From assembly GCA_029962745.1 (NCBI GenBank), contig CM057157.1, positions 23,899,853 to 23,963,852 of the forward strand: a stretch of DNA of 64,000 nt, in the 5' to 3' direction. Within the stretch, counting starts at the first letter, position 1. Every line of letters begins with the position of its first letter. The notes beneath the pieces were generated by a model. That model ran no database searches. It saw nothing but the letters and a program-made list of their open reading frames with translations, and had not been told where the DNA came from. Below are positions 34,667-44,440 of this stretch, piece after piece. Source of the stretch: Echinometra lucunter. Its lineage: Eukaryota > Echinodermata > Echinoidea > Camarodonta > Echinometridae. A program made the translations under genes and the position numbers.

Positions 34667-37600
34667 TTACTTGTAGAGAAAAAACAAAACCATTCCAATG
34701 ACTAGTACTACTGCAATGACGATACCAATGATTGCTGCAGTTGATATTCCATGAATCGGTTCGTCGCCTACAAAGAAATTCAAAAGAAAAAAATATCAAA
34801 TACAGAACTTCAACCTATAAAAGGGAAAAGAATTCATTTTCATTTTAAAAAGGAACCTTTGTTGTGTTTTTTTTTTCTTTTTGTTAGTTCAGAAAAACTC
34901 ACTTTATTTGGATTTCCCCTCATTAAGAAGTGGATGGCTCTTCAAGGGCCCTCATATTCGAAACATTGCTGGAAATAGCTGAAAAGTGCACCCAACTTTC
35001 ATACCAAGTGAATCCGTAGTCCTGTATTCCTATTTTTGTGTGCAGTCCATGTAATTTACTTTGCAATACTGAGTCTTTTGCGTCTATTTCTCTCATTTTG
35101 ATCAATACATTATTTATCGATTCCTATATTACGAAAACAACATGACCAATCTGTTCTTAGTCGCTTGCAGACATTTTCTCAAGGAGGTATAAATGGCATG
35201 ACTCTCTCCATACTCTTTAACCAAGAATTGCCCACCCCCCCCCCCTCCCCGGAGTCCGCTCGATAGTCATAAGGACCGCTATTTATAAGGACCACTTTTC
35301 ATAATTGAGAAAAGGTTCATTATTCAATAGGACTGCTGTTCATAATAAAAGAGGAGGGTCGCAATTCATAAACCGTAGAGGGTCGAAATTCATAAGACAA
35401 ATTCAGGGTCAATAATCACCTATGCGAATTAGTGGAGTAAATAAGACGTGTGAGAAATTTAAAGCCCGTTTTTAAAGAACTTATAAAATGTAATAACTGC
35501 AACAAACATACGAATGTGCTCACAGCCAACAAAATTTAAGGTGTTCAGTAACCCCTAACAACTTTTCTAAGTTGTTACTGACAAGAAGTTATGCAAAACT
35601 TGTTACTGATAGCCAGTTTTACAAAAGGAGGCCCATAAACTAAACTGCAATGATAACTGTCGGAGCCACCTAATTTTGAAACTTTTTATGTAGATAAAAA
35701 ATAGGTCCTTTAACTAGTACCTGCTTTACAATCGAGGTCAGCCAATGGAATCCACTCTCCTGACGTGCCGTTACATCGCCATACAACGGATCCTCCTTTC
35801 TCATCACACATAATAGTGATGATATCATCTCCTCTGTAGGAGCTTTCTGCCATTAAAACATGACTGTCCGGATAATGAGGCAGGAGGCAGATTACCTCTG
35901 TATAAAATGAAGGAGGAAAAAGGAAAGGAGAAATATCTTCTCCAGATTAAGGTTGAATAATTTCACACTGTTTTCTAAACATCTGTGTGTGCATGCCTTC
36001 CACTAGCCTTGGCGAACATGGCACATTTCACCAATGATAGTGGTTTTCCATCGATCATGCCCATGAGGCCCTGTTTGGTAACAAAATTATCAGTAACATC
36101 ATCGAAGAAAACGAGATTACAGCAACAAAACGAAGTCGAAAGATATATACATACATTATATACAGATTACACAAATTAATTAGGTATCCACATAAAAAGC
36201 GGATAAGTCAAGAAATACATATTGTATGTTACAGACAGCTTTGATTCGATTTGATTTGATTTATTGTTTCACATTCCACAAAATAACAGTTTTCATATAA
36301 CTGTTCAACAAGGAGAAAAGCTTTTTGACAAAAAATAATGCTTATAAAGATAGACACAAACGTGAAATATGAGGAAACTATTAAAAAGAAAAGCTTGTAT
36401 AACATCATGAACTTAGGTTCCGACAAAATACCAAAGGTTGTATAAAACTTCTAATGCAATTTTGAGAGACGGACAATCTTTAAGGAAAAGAAGTGATACA
36501 TATCAGGTACAGTTGAATAGCAGTAGTCATCAAGCGAGGCAATAAACCACGAGAAAGATCCTTATGCATAATTATGACTGCGATAAGAAATCTTTACGTG
36601 TACGCTTGAGTGAATGCAATGAGAGTGATCGAATTGTCTCTAAACTGTTCCAAAAAGAGGGTTCTGTGTGGGTTATTGTTTTAAGAGCAAGAACGGTACG
36701 TACGGGGGAGAGATGAAAATTTTATAATTGCCTGGTGGGATAGGAATGAATTTCATTGTTTCTAATTATGGGTAAAAATACTCGGCAACTCGCCTTTATC
36801 AAGTTGATACATAAATATTCCGACAGAATAATGGTACAAGTCTGTTACTTTCAAGAAACTATTAGCATGAAATAATGGATTCGTATGTGCCAGAAAATCA
36901 GATGAAATTATCCTTACCGCTCTTTTTTTATTTTGTGTATAGATTCAATTTTCGTCTTAGGCGAATTTCCCCAGACTAATATTCCATAACTGAAATATGG
37001 TAATAATAAAGTAGAATATAATGCTTTTGAAATATGATGAGAAAGATGATGTTTTAGTTTATTGCCAACTCCCAGATTTCTTGAAAGCAACTTACATAAG
37101 TAGTCGGTGTGGACTTTCCACGATAGTTTACAATCAATATTTAGACCCAGAAATTTTGTAAAATCTATTTGTTTTAACTCACTACCATTCATTAAAACCT
37201 GACCTGGTAAAGTATGCAACGTATTACTAAAAACCATGTAGTTTTTTGTTTTTGTTTTTTTTAATTGAGAGACAACTTATTTTCTTGTACCCAATCACAT
37301 GCAGATCGTAATGCACTATTTAATTTATCAAGAAAGATTGGAGGATTATTATGTGTAAAAAAATTAATACACTTGTGCCATCAAACCATCAAAGAGAAGA
37401 AAAGAGAGTATAGAGGATGAATTTTGAAAGTCATTGATATATAAAATAAATAGAAGAGGACCCAAAAGGGAACCCTGAGGTACACCACAAGTACTTGGTT
37501 GTTTGTTTGAATTAAAATTGTTAATAGCCACAAACTGAATCCTGTTTGTAAGATAACTTCTGAACCACTCCGAGGCCCTTTCACGAATTCCATAATGAAA

Positions 37601-40600
37601 ACGTTTATATAAAAGTATTTCATGATTGATCGCATCAAAAGCCTTGGAGAAGTCCAAAAAGACTCAACAACGTGTGACTTTCTGTCAATCGCCTTTACAA
37701 CTTTATCTATTACTAAAATTATGGCATGCAAAGTTGAATGCTTTTGACGAAAACCAAACTGAGAGTTGATAAATATGTTACAATTGGTAAGAAATTTCAT
37801 AGTGCGGGAGTAGACTGTTTTTCAAGAATTTTGGAGAATGAAGTCAACAGGGATATCGGACGTTAATTACCTAATTCATCCTCTGTACAGTTTTTATGGA
37901 TTGGAATTAATTTAACGATTTTCATTTTGTCGGGGACAGCACCAGCCTGCAAAGACAGTTATAAATATGTGTTAATGGCAAGACAGTTGCATGTATGATT
38001 TTTTTTTTTACAAGATCATATGAAATACCATCATTACCCGAACTTTTTTTCGCCTGTAGATTATTAACTATATTTATGATTTTAGACTCAATACCCAGTT
38101 AAAAAAAGATGGATTGTGGATTTCAATTTTTTTGAAAAATGAAAAAGCAATCTTCTGAACTTCAGAAAATCAGTTTACTTGAAAATGAAATGTCTATTTG
38201 AGAAATAACTTTCGAAAAATTGTCAGAATATCACAGACGAAATATGAGTTACAAGGTTTCCATGATTTCTATCAATAAATTCGAAGGTTTATTTCGAAGA
38301 TTTACTCATCTTGAGCAACAATAGCGAAGATTGCTTTATTTTATGTAGATGAAAAAGTGAAAAATGAAAAGGCAATCCTCTAACATTAAGAAAATTCACT
38401 TTGCTTTAAAACGAGCTGTTCCTTTTTGAGAACTGACATAAAAGAAATCGTCAGATTATCATAGACAAATATGAAGTACAAAACAAGGGTTTTAAAATTT
38501 AGTCTAAAACAAATTCAACCATTTCTGGATACATATTGGTGGAATAACCATTGTGAAGGTCTATTAAATCATCTCGAGCAACATTGTAGCAAAGTATGTA
38601 TCAAATAAGAAAAATGGCAAGCAATTTCTGAAATTCAGTAAATTAATTTACTTGAAGGTGAAATGTCTATTTGAGAAATGACTTTCGAAAAATTGTTAAA
38701 CATCAGACAAAATATCATGAATTACAAGGATTCCATCATTTTCATCAACAGAATCGAAGTTTTCTGGATTTACTCATCTTGAGTAATAATAGGAAGATTG
38801 CTTTATTTTATGTAGATGAAAAAAGTGAAAAATGAAAAGGCAATCCTCTGAAATTAAGTAACATCACTTTAATTTAAAATGACCTGTTCCTTTTTGAGAA
38901 CTGACTTTAAAGAATTTGACAAATCATCACAGACTGAGTTGATGAATTACGAGGTTTTCCTTCAGTCTTTTCCAACAAATTCTTCTGTTTCTGGATGTAT
39001 TTAGGCCTATTGATAAATAATCATCGAATTTCACTCATCTTGATAATCATTCCATGTAGCTGCTCCATCATCTTGATAATCATTCCATGTAGCAGTTCCT
39101 TTTGTTTCCACTGTAGACAAACCTTAGTATTCTGGAGAATTTTTTTTTTCCTCATCTGGTAGCCCACTTTAGCGAGGTAACTCCGCCTGGCCTTCAGGGC
39201 AGGCGGGAGGTGGGTACGTACGCATATGCGCGCTGGAGCAGGAGTGACTGGCCTGGGAGGGTGTCGCCCGCTGTCTCGTGGTCGACGGTCACCATTCTCA
39301 AAGTATGGTGGCCCAAGTCGTGAAATAATGACGACCTGCGATGCGAAATTCATGACCCGTGGCGCAAACTTTGCATCCCAAGTCGTGAAATTCACGACCC
39401 GCGGTGCGAAAGTCAGGACCCGTGGCGCAAATCTGCATCCCAGTCCTGAATTTTGCACCGCGGGTCGTGAATTTCACGACTTGGGATGCAAAGTTTGCGC
39501 CACGGGTCATCAATTTCATGACCTCGGATGCGAAGTTCAGGACCTGGGATGCGAAATTCACGTCGCACATGACCTGTTGTCGAGCGTACTTCAGGGCCAC
39601 CATATCAAGGCAGCTAAAACTTTATTCCTGTCTGCCATGTAGACGAATTTAACGATTATCGGGTTTGGCGCTTGGGGTTGATTGGAGCTTGTATCCTGAG
39701 TTATGTGTCGGGGGGCGATGAGCGATAACAAATGCCATGTTGGCAGCTTCTTCCAAGGTTGACGATGCACTTGCGAATGACTTGGCAAACATTCTCATTG
39801 CGATCCTCTGTAAGCCCGTAGAACAGTAAATTTGCACGGCGATTGTAGATCTCCATTGTAGTAAGCTGTTTTTGTAGGTCAGCTATTTAAGACTCGAGCT
39901 CGGCCTTAGGGATGATAGCCTTCTCAATCTCCTTGAATTTTTCAGAGTTAAAGCCGACTGCCCCTTCAATTTCACTAACTTTAGTTTTAATTGCTGTGAT
40001 ATCGGCTATTAGATTATCAAGCTTTTCGAAGACCTTTGAAAACGAAGTCTCAATGTTTCTATTAATATCCCTCAGTGAGGGAGACTCATTCGATGTGCTG
40101 CCAGAAGCTTCAAGTGGCGCGTTATCAGTCACTGGAGTTACCATTGCACCGGCGCCAGCTATACGGTGAACATTCAAAGTGAAATTTCTGCTTGAAAAGA
40201 CATAACATCTTAATACTGGTGTAAATATATTTACACCGGTATCAAGATGTTATGCACCAGTATTAAGATGTTGACTTTTCAAGCAGAAATTTCACTTTGA
40301 ATGTTCACAGTATAGCTGAATAATGGAATACATACAACCTACAACCCAAAAAAGTGCTAAATATGATTAAGACTGATGAACTTTAATAGTTTCAAAGATT
40401 TCATATCGATTTCTTATATAAACTGCTTATTAATTTTGCAGTTAATACTAATTGGTCGAATTTGTAAAGAAATTGAAATAACAACAACAATAATAACATT
40501 TTTAATAATAACAACAATAACAATGACATCAATGATAATAATAATCATAAAAATAATGATAATAATAATAACAATGAAAATATCAATGATAACAATAATA

Positions 40601-43469
40601 ATAATTTAGTTACATAACAGCAGATAAAACGTTTATGTTTAAAACTGTTCAGTGTAGGTGACCTCTTAATCAGCTTTCAGTTGGTTCCATCCCCCTAATT
40701 CATGAAACAAGGGGACTACGTTTATAAACATCAGTCCCAAATTTTGGTACACATAGTGTATTCCTTTCAGCTTGTCTTGTGTTGTGATCATGTCGTGAAC
40801 TGACATGATATAAATCTTTCTTTACCAAGTATGATGGGGCCATATCATGCAAGCATTTATACATCATCACTGCACGTCCAAACTGAAAACGTGTTTGAAT
40901 AGGCAACCATCCTAAATGACTAAATATGTCATTCGAAGGTACATCAACCCTTCTCGTAGTACTACTCATGCAGCTCGTTTCAGAACCTTTTGCAGTTTAA
41001 GTGTTTGTCTTTGAAATCTCTCAGACCAAACTGACGAACAATAATCAAAGTAACGTAGAACAATGGCGTTGTATAGCAATTTTAGAGATCTTGTTGGAAC
41101 ATATATAACTTCTGGGACGCTTAATCAAATTGGTATTTTTTTTTGGGGGGGGGCAGTTTTGATAACCTTTTCTACTTGTTGCGTCCAATGTAACTCCTCG
41201 CTAGATGGCATCCATCGATTTGCGCAATAGCGTGATTTTTTTTTCTCGAAATTTGCAGCAAAAAAAAAAATCAGTTTCTCTTTTACATGCTATGGATTTG
41301 ATTTTCATATTCATTATGTTTAATATTTCCTTGAAAATAAATGCCTTTGAGAGTGAGATCGTTTCTAATGACATGATGCATTTGTTGTGTCGTTCATGGT
41401 TTGGTTTTCCGGTTAATATAGAATGCAGTATTCATTACTAAAAAAGAAAAAATAACATAGAAACAGTATGAAAATATGACGGTGGTTACCTTTTGAGCAT
41501 GTATTGTCAGTAAAGCCAGCAACACAATCACAAGTAAAGGAGGCTACTCCATCTCTACAAGTCCCTCCATTCATGCAAGGGTTTGGAACACAATCGTTGA
41601 TATCTGTGATTTCAGATATCATTTAGAGATCTTGTTGGAACATATATAACTTCTGGGACGCTTAATCAAACTGTAATTTTTTTTTGCTGGCGGGCAGTTT
41701 TGATAACCTTTTCTACTTGTTGCGTCCAATGTAACTCCTCGCTAGATGGCATCCATCGATTTGCGCAATAGCGTGATTTTTCTTTTTCTCGAAATTTGCA
41801 GCAAAAAAAAAAAAAAAAAAAAAAATCAGTTTCTCTTTTACATGCTATGGATTTGATTTTCATATTCATTATGTTTAATTTTTCCTTGAAAATAAATACC
41901 TTTGAGAGTGAGATCGTTTCTAATGACATAAAGGATTGGTTGTGTCGTTCATGGTTTGGTTTTTCGGTTAATATAGAATGCAATATTCATTACTAAAAAA
42001 GAAAAATTAACATAGAAACAATATGAAAATATGACGGTGGATACCTTTTGAGCATGTATTGTCAGTAAAGCCAGCAACACAATCACAAGTAAAGGAGGCT
42101 ACTCCATCTGTACAAGTCCCTCCATTCATGCAAGGGTTTGGAACACAATCGTTGATATCTGTGATTTCAGATATCATTTAGAGATCTTGTTGGAACATAT
42201 ATAACTTCTGGGACGCTTAATCAAACTGGTATTTTTTTTTTGCTGGCGGGCAGTTTTGATAACCTTTTCTACTTGTTGCGTCCAATGTAACTCCTCGCTA
42301 GATGGCATCCATCGATTTGCGCAATAGCGTGATTTTTTTTTCTCGAAATTTGCAGCAAAAAAAAAAAAAAATCAGTTTCTCTTTTACATGCTATGGATTT
42401 GATTTTCATATTCATTATGTTTAATATTTCCTTGAAAATAAATGCCTTTGAGAGTGAGATCGTTTCTAATGACATGATGCATTTGTTGTGTCGTTCATGG
42501 TTTGGTTTTTCGGTTAATATAGAATGCAATATTCATTACTAAAAAAGAAAAATTAACATAGAAACAATATGAAAATATGACGGTGGTTACCTTTTGAGCA
42601 TGTATTGTCAGAAAAGCCAGCAACACAATCACAAGTAAAGGAGGCTACTCCATCTGTACAAGTCCCTCCATTCATGCAAGGGTTTGGAACACAATCGTTG
42701 ATATCTATGATTTAAAGCAGAAAAATGTAATAGCAAGACTGCCCAATCAAAGTTATGAGGAAATACTCGAAAATAAAGTACATAGGGTGGGTAAATTGGA
42801 GTTAGTAAAGGGGTCTACGCCATGTCTACAAGTCCCTCCATTCATGCAAGAAGAGGCATCATAGTCATCCCAGTCCTCGATATCTGTAATTTTAGTAAGA
42901 ATAATTTAATACTCAAAATTGTCAAACGTATGAGTAAAGTAACGAAGAGAATGTTTTATATCATTTAACAATTAAAAAAAATACCATAATGTAGAGCAAT
43001 CATAGCGAAAATTATATTGTTGCTATCGTTCCCAAGATTCTATTGACGAAATATGTATTTCTTTGTCCGAACAAGTATTCCTTTCAGTATTTTGTTATAA
43101 CGAGCGGTCACTCGTTTCCTTTCATATTCATTTTCAGGATATTCTAGAACTGCATCAGCTAATTTCTGGTAAAATAATAATCAAATTCTCTGTCACTAAA
43201 GTCTTCCCTTGCATGCATATTAAACTCGAAAGTTCATTCATGTATAGACATTAAGGAAAAACGTAAGTTTAGTACATAAAAATACTGTAGCGCCCCAGTC
43301 AATTATTCTTGTCGGTAGTTTATTGTGCACATGTCATATATACCTGTTTCGCAGTAATTTCCAGTGTATCCTCTATCACAAATACAGGCATACCCGACTT
43401 CAGGTTGACGCTGGGCGAGGATGCATTTTCCCGTAGTTGCACATAAGTCATCACCTGGACAGGATGTAT
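34667..43469 (-). CDS. EGF / sushi-domain single-pass membrane protein (partial gene model)
   Basis: A minus-strand gene seen through its phase-1 exons. From N- to C-terminus: one EGF-like exon (43,344-43,469), up to three near-identical calcium-binding EGF exons (42,591-42,704, 42,045-42,158, 41,490-41,603), one CCP/sushi exon (35,721-35,897), then a transmembrane exon (34,671-34,767). Every exon before the last starts and ends in phase 1, so any combination keeps frame. This order suggests a type I surface protein with an extracellular adhesion or receptor-like part, by analogy with other EGF/CCP proteins. The 5' exons including signal peptide and start are not seen and may lie beyond 43.5 kb. 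Introns carry LINE relics, a satellite and foldbacks. Assignment to a named gene is not possible. Confidence 0.75.
34671..34767 (-). CDS. Transmembrane exon
   Basis: The acceptor TTTCTTTGTAG precedes GCGACGAACC. With the G left by the sushi exon it reads GDEPIHG, then a helix of about 22 hydrophobic residues ([24 protein letters not shown]), then YK. The next codon is TAA (34,669-34,667), giving a two-residue tail. But the same bases form a consensus donor (TACAA then GTAAGA), so the exon may instead splice on to a cytoplasmic exon further left. RNA data would decide. Confidence 0.75.
35721..35897 (-). CDS. CCP/sushi domain exon
   Basis: A 177-bp exon between acceptor TTTTATACAG and donor GTACTAG, phase 1 at both ends. 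The 58-residue module has four cysteines in CCP spacing: ICLLPHYP, then [16 protein letters not shown], and [11 protein letters not shown] with the conserved Trp before the last Cys. CCP modules fold by C1-C3 and C2-C4 disulfides and act in extracellular protein binding. Confidence 0.8.
36241..38060 (-). pseudogene. 5'-truncated LINE polymerase (CR1/L2-like)
   Basis: On the minus strand from about 38,060 the translation shows fingers ([15 protein letters not shown]), the NCTEDELGN and [15 protein letters not shown] region, [28 protein letters not shown], a [20 protein letters not shown] box, then a damaged catalytic box: a small deletion turns FADD into FDG with a frameshift. Thumb and tail follow ([45 protein letters not shown]). 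The 3' end at about 36,241-36,275 has AATAAA and repeated TCAAA words, as in CR1/L2-type tails. The copy lies in an intron of the EGF/sushi gene, in the same orientation. Confidence 0.85.
38125..39010. repeat. Dimeric satellite, about 470-bp higher-order unit
   Basis: Two subunit types alternate A-B-A-B. A carries GAAATGTCTATTTGAGAAAT (38,183 and 38,657), B carries CTGTTCCTTTTTGAGAACTGAC (38,415 and 38,883). The steps are about 474 and 468 bp. A and B share ACTCATCTTGAGCAA-like words, so they descend from one about 235-bp monomer. Confidence 0.8.
39030..39097. repeat. About 30-bp direct duplication
   Basis: The word CATCTTGATAATCATTCCATGTAGC occurs twice in succession. A frame reading through it encodes a repeated HGMIIKM. 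Confidence 0.85.
39301..39604. repeat. Near-perfect palindrome with 60-bp arms
   Basis: 39,352-39,411 and 39,451-39,510 are inverted copies with one mismatch over 60 bp, separated by 39 bp. Outer words TATGGTGGCCC (39,304) and GGGCCACCATA (39,594) extend the symmetry. The sequence is built from a repeated GGTCGTGAATTTCACGACC-like motif alternating with GGATGCAAA and GGCGCAAA words. ORFs through it on both strands encode the same repeated [18 protein letters not shown] peptide and are artefacts. It sits at the truncated end of a LINE ORF1 relic. Confidence 0.95.
39605..40177 (-). pseudogene. LINE ORF1-like protein relic
   Basis: From a Met at 40,177 the minus strand encodes a coiled-coil-like stretch ([39 protein letters not shown]). 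After a stop in the same frame comes [20 protein letters not shown], and in neighbouring frames [10 protein letters not shown] and [17 protein letters not shown]. Coiled coil, then NRRxNLLFYG, then RxHR-like, then PIIVKF is the layout of LINE ORF1 RNA-binding (RRM-type) proteins. Stops and frameshifts make it non-functional. It may be the 5' half of the same element family as the polymerase fragments nearby. Confidence 0.75.
40157..40317. repeat. Foldback over the start of LINE ORF1
   Basis: AGCTATACGGTGAACATTCA and 23 further bp at 40,157-40,199 pair with 40,275-40,317 with one mismatch. Between them an inner hairpin pairs TAACATCTTAATACTGGTG with CACCGGTATCAAGATGTTA, followed by a third copy of that word. 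The left arm contains the ORF1 start codon, so the arm duplicates LINE sequence in inverted form. Confidence 0.9.
40480..40610. repeat. AAT/ACA microsatellite
   Basis: AAT, ACA and ATG triplets make the Ile/Thr/Met-rich frame on the plus strand. Not a gene. Confidence 0.9.
40690..41200 (-). pseudogene. LINE polymerase C-terminal fragment in the EGF gene
   Basis: The minus strand reads [15 protein letters not shown] (about 41,190), then [56 protein letters not shown] and [10 protein letters not shown]. This is the usual thumb-to-end order of CR1/L2/Jockey-type polymerases. Frameshifts and a stop interrupt it. It is the complete version of the LINE piece carried in each downstream EGF repeat unit, so it predates the triplication. 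Confidence 0.8.
41490..41603 (-). CDS. Calcium-binding EGF exon, copy 1
   Basis: 114 bp, phase 1 to 1. The six-Cys EGF module begins DINDC, with [16 protein letters not shown] and FTDNTC. The starting DxND and the later Asp and Phe match the calcium-binding EGF consensus. It differs from copies 2 and 3 by Arg instead of Thr after the third Cys. The donor is GTAACC. The acceptor region comes from the duplication junction (TGATATCTGAAATCACAG) and has a poor pyrimidine tract, so use of this exon is uncertain. Confidence 0.8.
42045..42158 (-). CDS. Calcium-binding EGF exon, copy 2
   Basis: Same 38-residue module as copy 1, with TCTDG after the third Cys and FTDNTC at the end. The donor is GTATCC. 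The acceptor context is the same junction-derived, pyrimidine-poor sequence as copy 1. Confidence 0.8.
42591..42704 (-). CDS. Calcium-binding EGF exon, copy 3 (ancestral context)
   Basis: Same module, with FSDNTC in place of FTDNTC. Its acceptor (TTTTTCTGCTTTAAATCATAG) has a good pyrimidine tract and lies in unduplicated intron sequence, so this copy keeps the ancestral splice context. Confidence 0.85.
42810..42883 (-). pseudogene. Broken fourth EGF exon
   Basis: After an acceptor-like TTTTAGTAAAATTACAG-type edge the minus strand reads [20 protein letters not shown]. It matches the first half of the EGF module, including CMNGGTC, but the first Cys is replaced by Trp and the second half (CDCVAGF..C) is missing. 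The frame continues without cysteines to a stop near 42,755. It is a decayed relic of an older duplication of the same exon. Confidence 0.7.
43344..43469 (-). CDS. EGF-like exon (non-calcium-binding type)
   Basis: 126 bp, phase 1 to 1, acceptor CTTCAAACACAAG and donor GTATAT. The module has six cysteines ([28 protein letters not shown]) and lacks the D-x-D start of the calcium-binding type. It is the most 5' exon recognised for this gene. Confidence 0.8.
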
Positions 43470-43528
43470 CTTGTGTTTGAAGAGAATGAAAATTCCATCA
43501 ACCATGAACAGTATTTTATCCCCATTAA

Positions 43529-43529
43529 A

Positions 43530-43565
<36 letters not shown>

Positions 43566-43566
43566 G
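43529..43566. repeat. (CT)n microsatellite
   Basis: About 18 CT repeats with one GT interruption. Confidence 0.95.
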
Positions 43567-43629
43567 TATCTGGATAAATACCCCTAAACAACTTTCCACG
43601 GGTAATTGTTCTGTGCACAGAACAACTAT

Positions 43630-43795
43630 CCTACACACTAAGAAATTAGGATGCAATTCTGCACCCTTAGGTGTTCAGACCGCTGGTACAATAGCAGCAC
43701 CCTATAGGGTGCAGATTTGCACCCTCCCTATAAGGTGCTGCTATCGTACCAGCGGTAAGGGTGCAGAATTGCACCCTAATTTCTTAATGTGTAGG
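43630..43795. repeat. Foldback MITE, CCTACACA termini
   Basis: CCTACACACTAAGAAATTAG pairs with CTAATTTCTTAATGTGTAGG. The arms go on through TGCAATTCTGCACCCTTA, CCGCTGGTAC and AGCAGCACC, with the GTGCAGATTTGCAC centre. The overlapping plus-strand ORF is an artefact of this structure. Confidence 0.9.
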
Positions 43796-44289
43796 ACAAT
43801 TACTCCAAATACAGTTTTCCCCGGAAAGATAACTCTTGGCTCTCACTGAGCTATGGAACAACGGTGCGAATACAACAGTTTGAACATTATTGAAAGCAAA
43901 ACTATTTAACATGTTAAAATGAGGGGCTTATGAAAAAGAGAGGCTTGTAATGGTAAGTCCTCTTGAAACATAAGTTGGTAAGAATGATTGTATATAATCA
44001 TCAATATAAAGTAAGACGCTGTCTGGGTTTTTACATCATATAGGTGGAAAATAAAAAGGGCAAAGAACAAGGGTAAGTAAGAAATAAAAAGATATACAGA
44101 GGATGAAAAAAAATTACTGACGTGTCTCACAGTTAAAGGGAAAAGGGGTTAAGTTGCTAGAAGAAAAGAGAAGTAGATTCGAGAGTCGACAATATCATGG
44201 AGTCGGATAATGGTGCAATTTCAGTATGGTTTAACATGTTAATGTAATTAAAGAGAGCCGGTTTATGCATGTTATATTTTACCCATTAG

Positions 44290-44440
44290 TAACCAACAAC
44301 CAGTGAGTCTCCATTGACTCACTGATATTTCACCAGTGTGTCAATAATGTGCTGACTCATTTGCAAATGTTCCGGGTGACTCACACGTAGAAAAATGTGA
44401 GTCAAAATTGACTTTTGAGCACTTTAGAAATAAAAGTGAG
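44290..44440. promoter_or_regulatory. Cluster of TGAGTCA/TGACTCA words, site 1
   Basis: Six or more GTGAGTC/TGACTCA words in 150 bp, several exact to the AP-1 half-palindromic core. Placement in both orientations looks like a subterminal repeat array of a transposon end. Regulatory function is only a possibility. Confidence 0.4.

Larger units (their letters stand above)
41081..42712 (-). repeat. Tandem triplication of a 541-555-bp unit with an EGF exon
   Basis: Three direct units (41,081-41,621, 41,622-42,176, 42,177-42,712). Each begins TTTAGAGATCTTGTTGGAAC, which is LINE sequence, continues through the [10 protein letters not shown] part of the LINE, an A/T-run, intron sequence and one EGF exon. 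The units are nearly identical apart from A/T-run lengths and scattered substitutions. The two internal junctions share the same filler (CAGATATCAT). The first unit continues at its left into the rest of the LINE, fixing the order: LINE insertion first, triplication after. Confidence 0.95.

Noticed and set aside
39021..39642. ORFs of 138-145 codons with repeated [12 protein letters not shown] peptides on both strands
   Set aside because: They read through a palindrome, so both strands encode the same repeat; no gene evidence.
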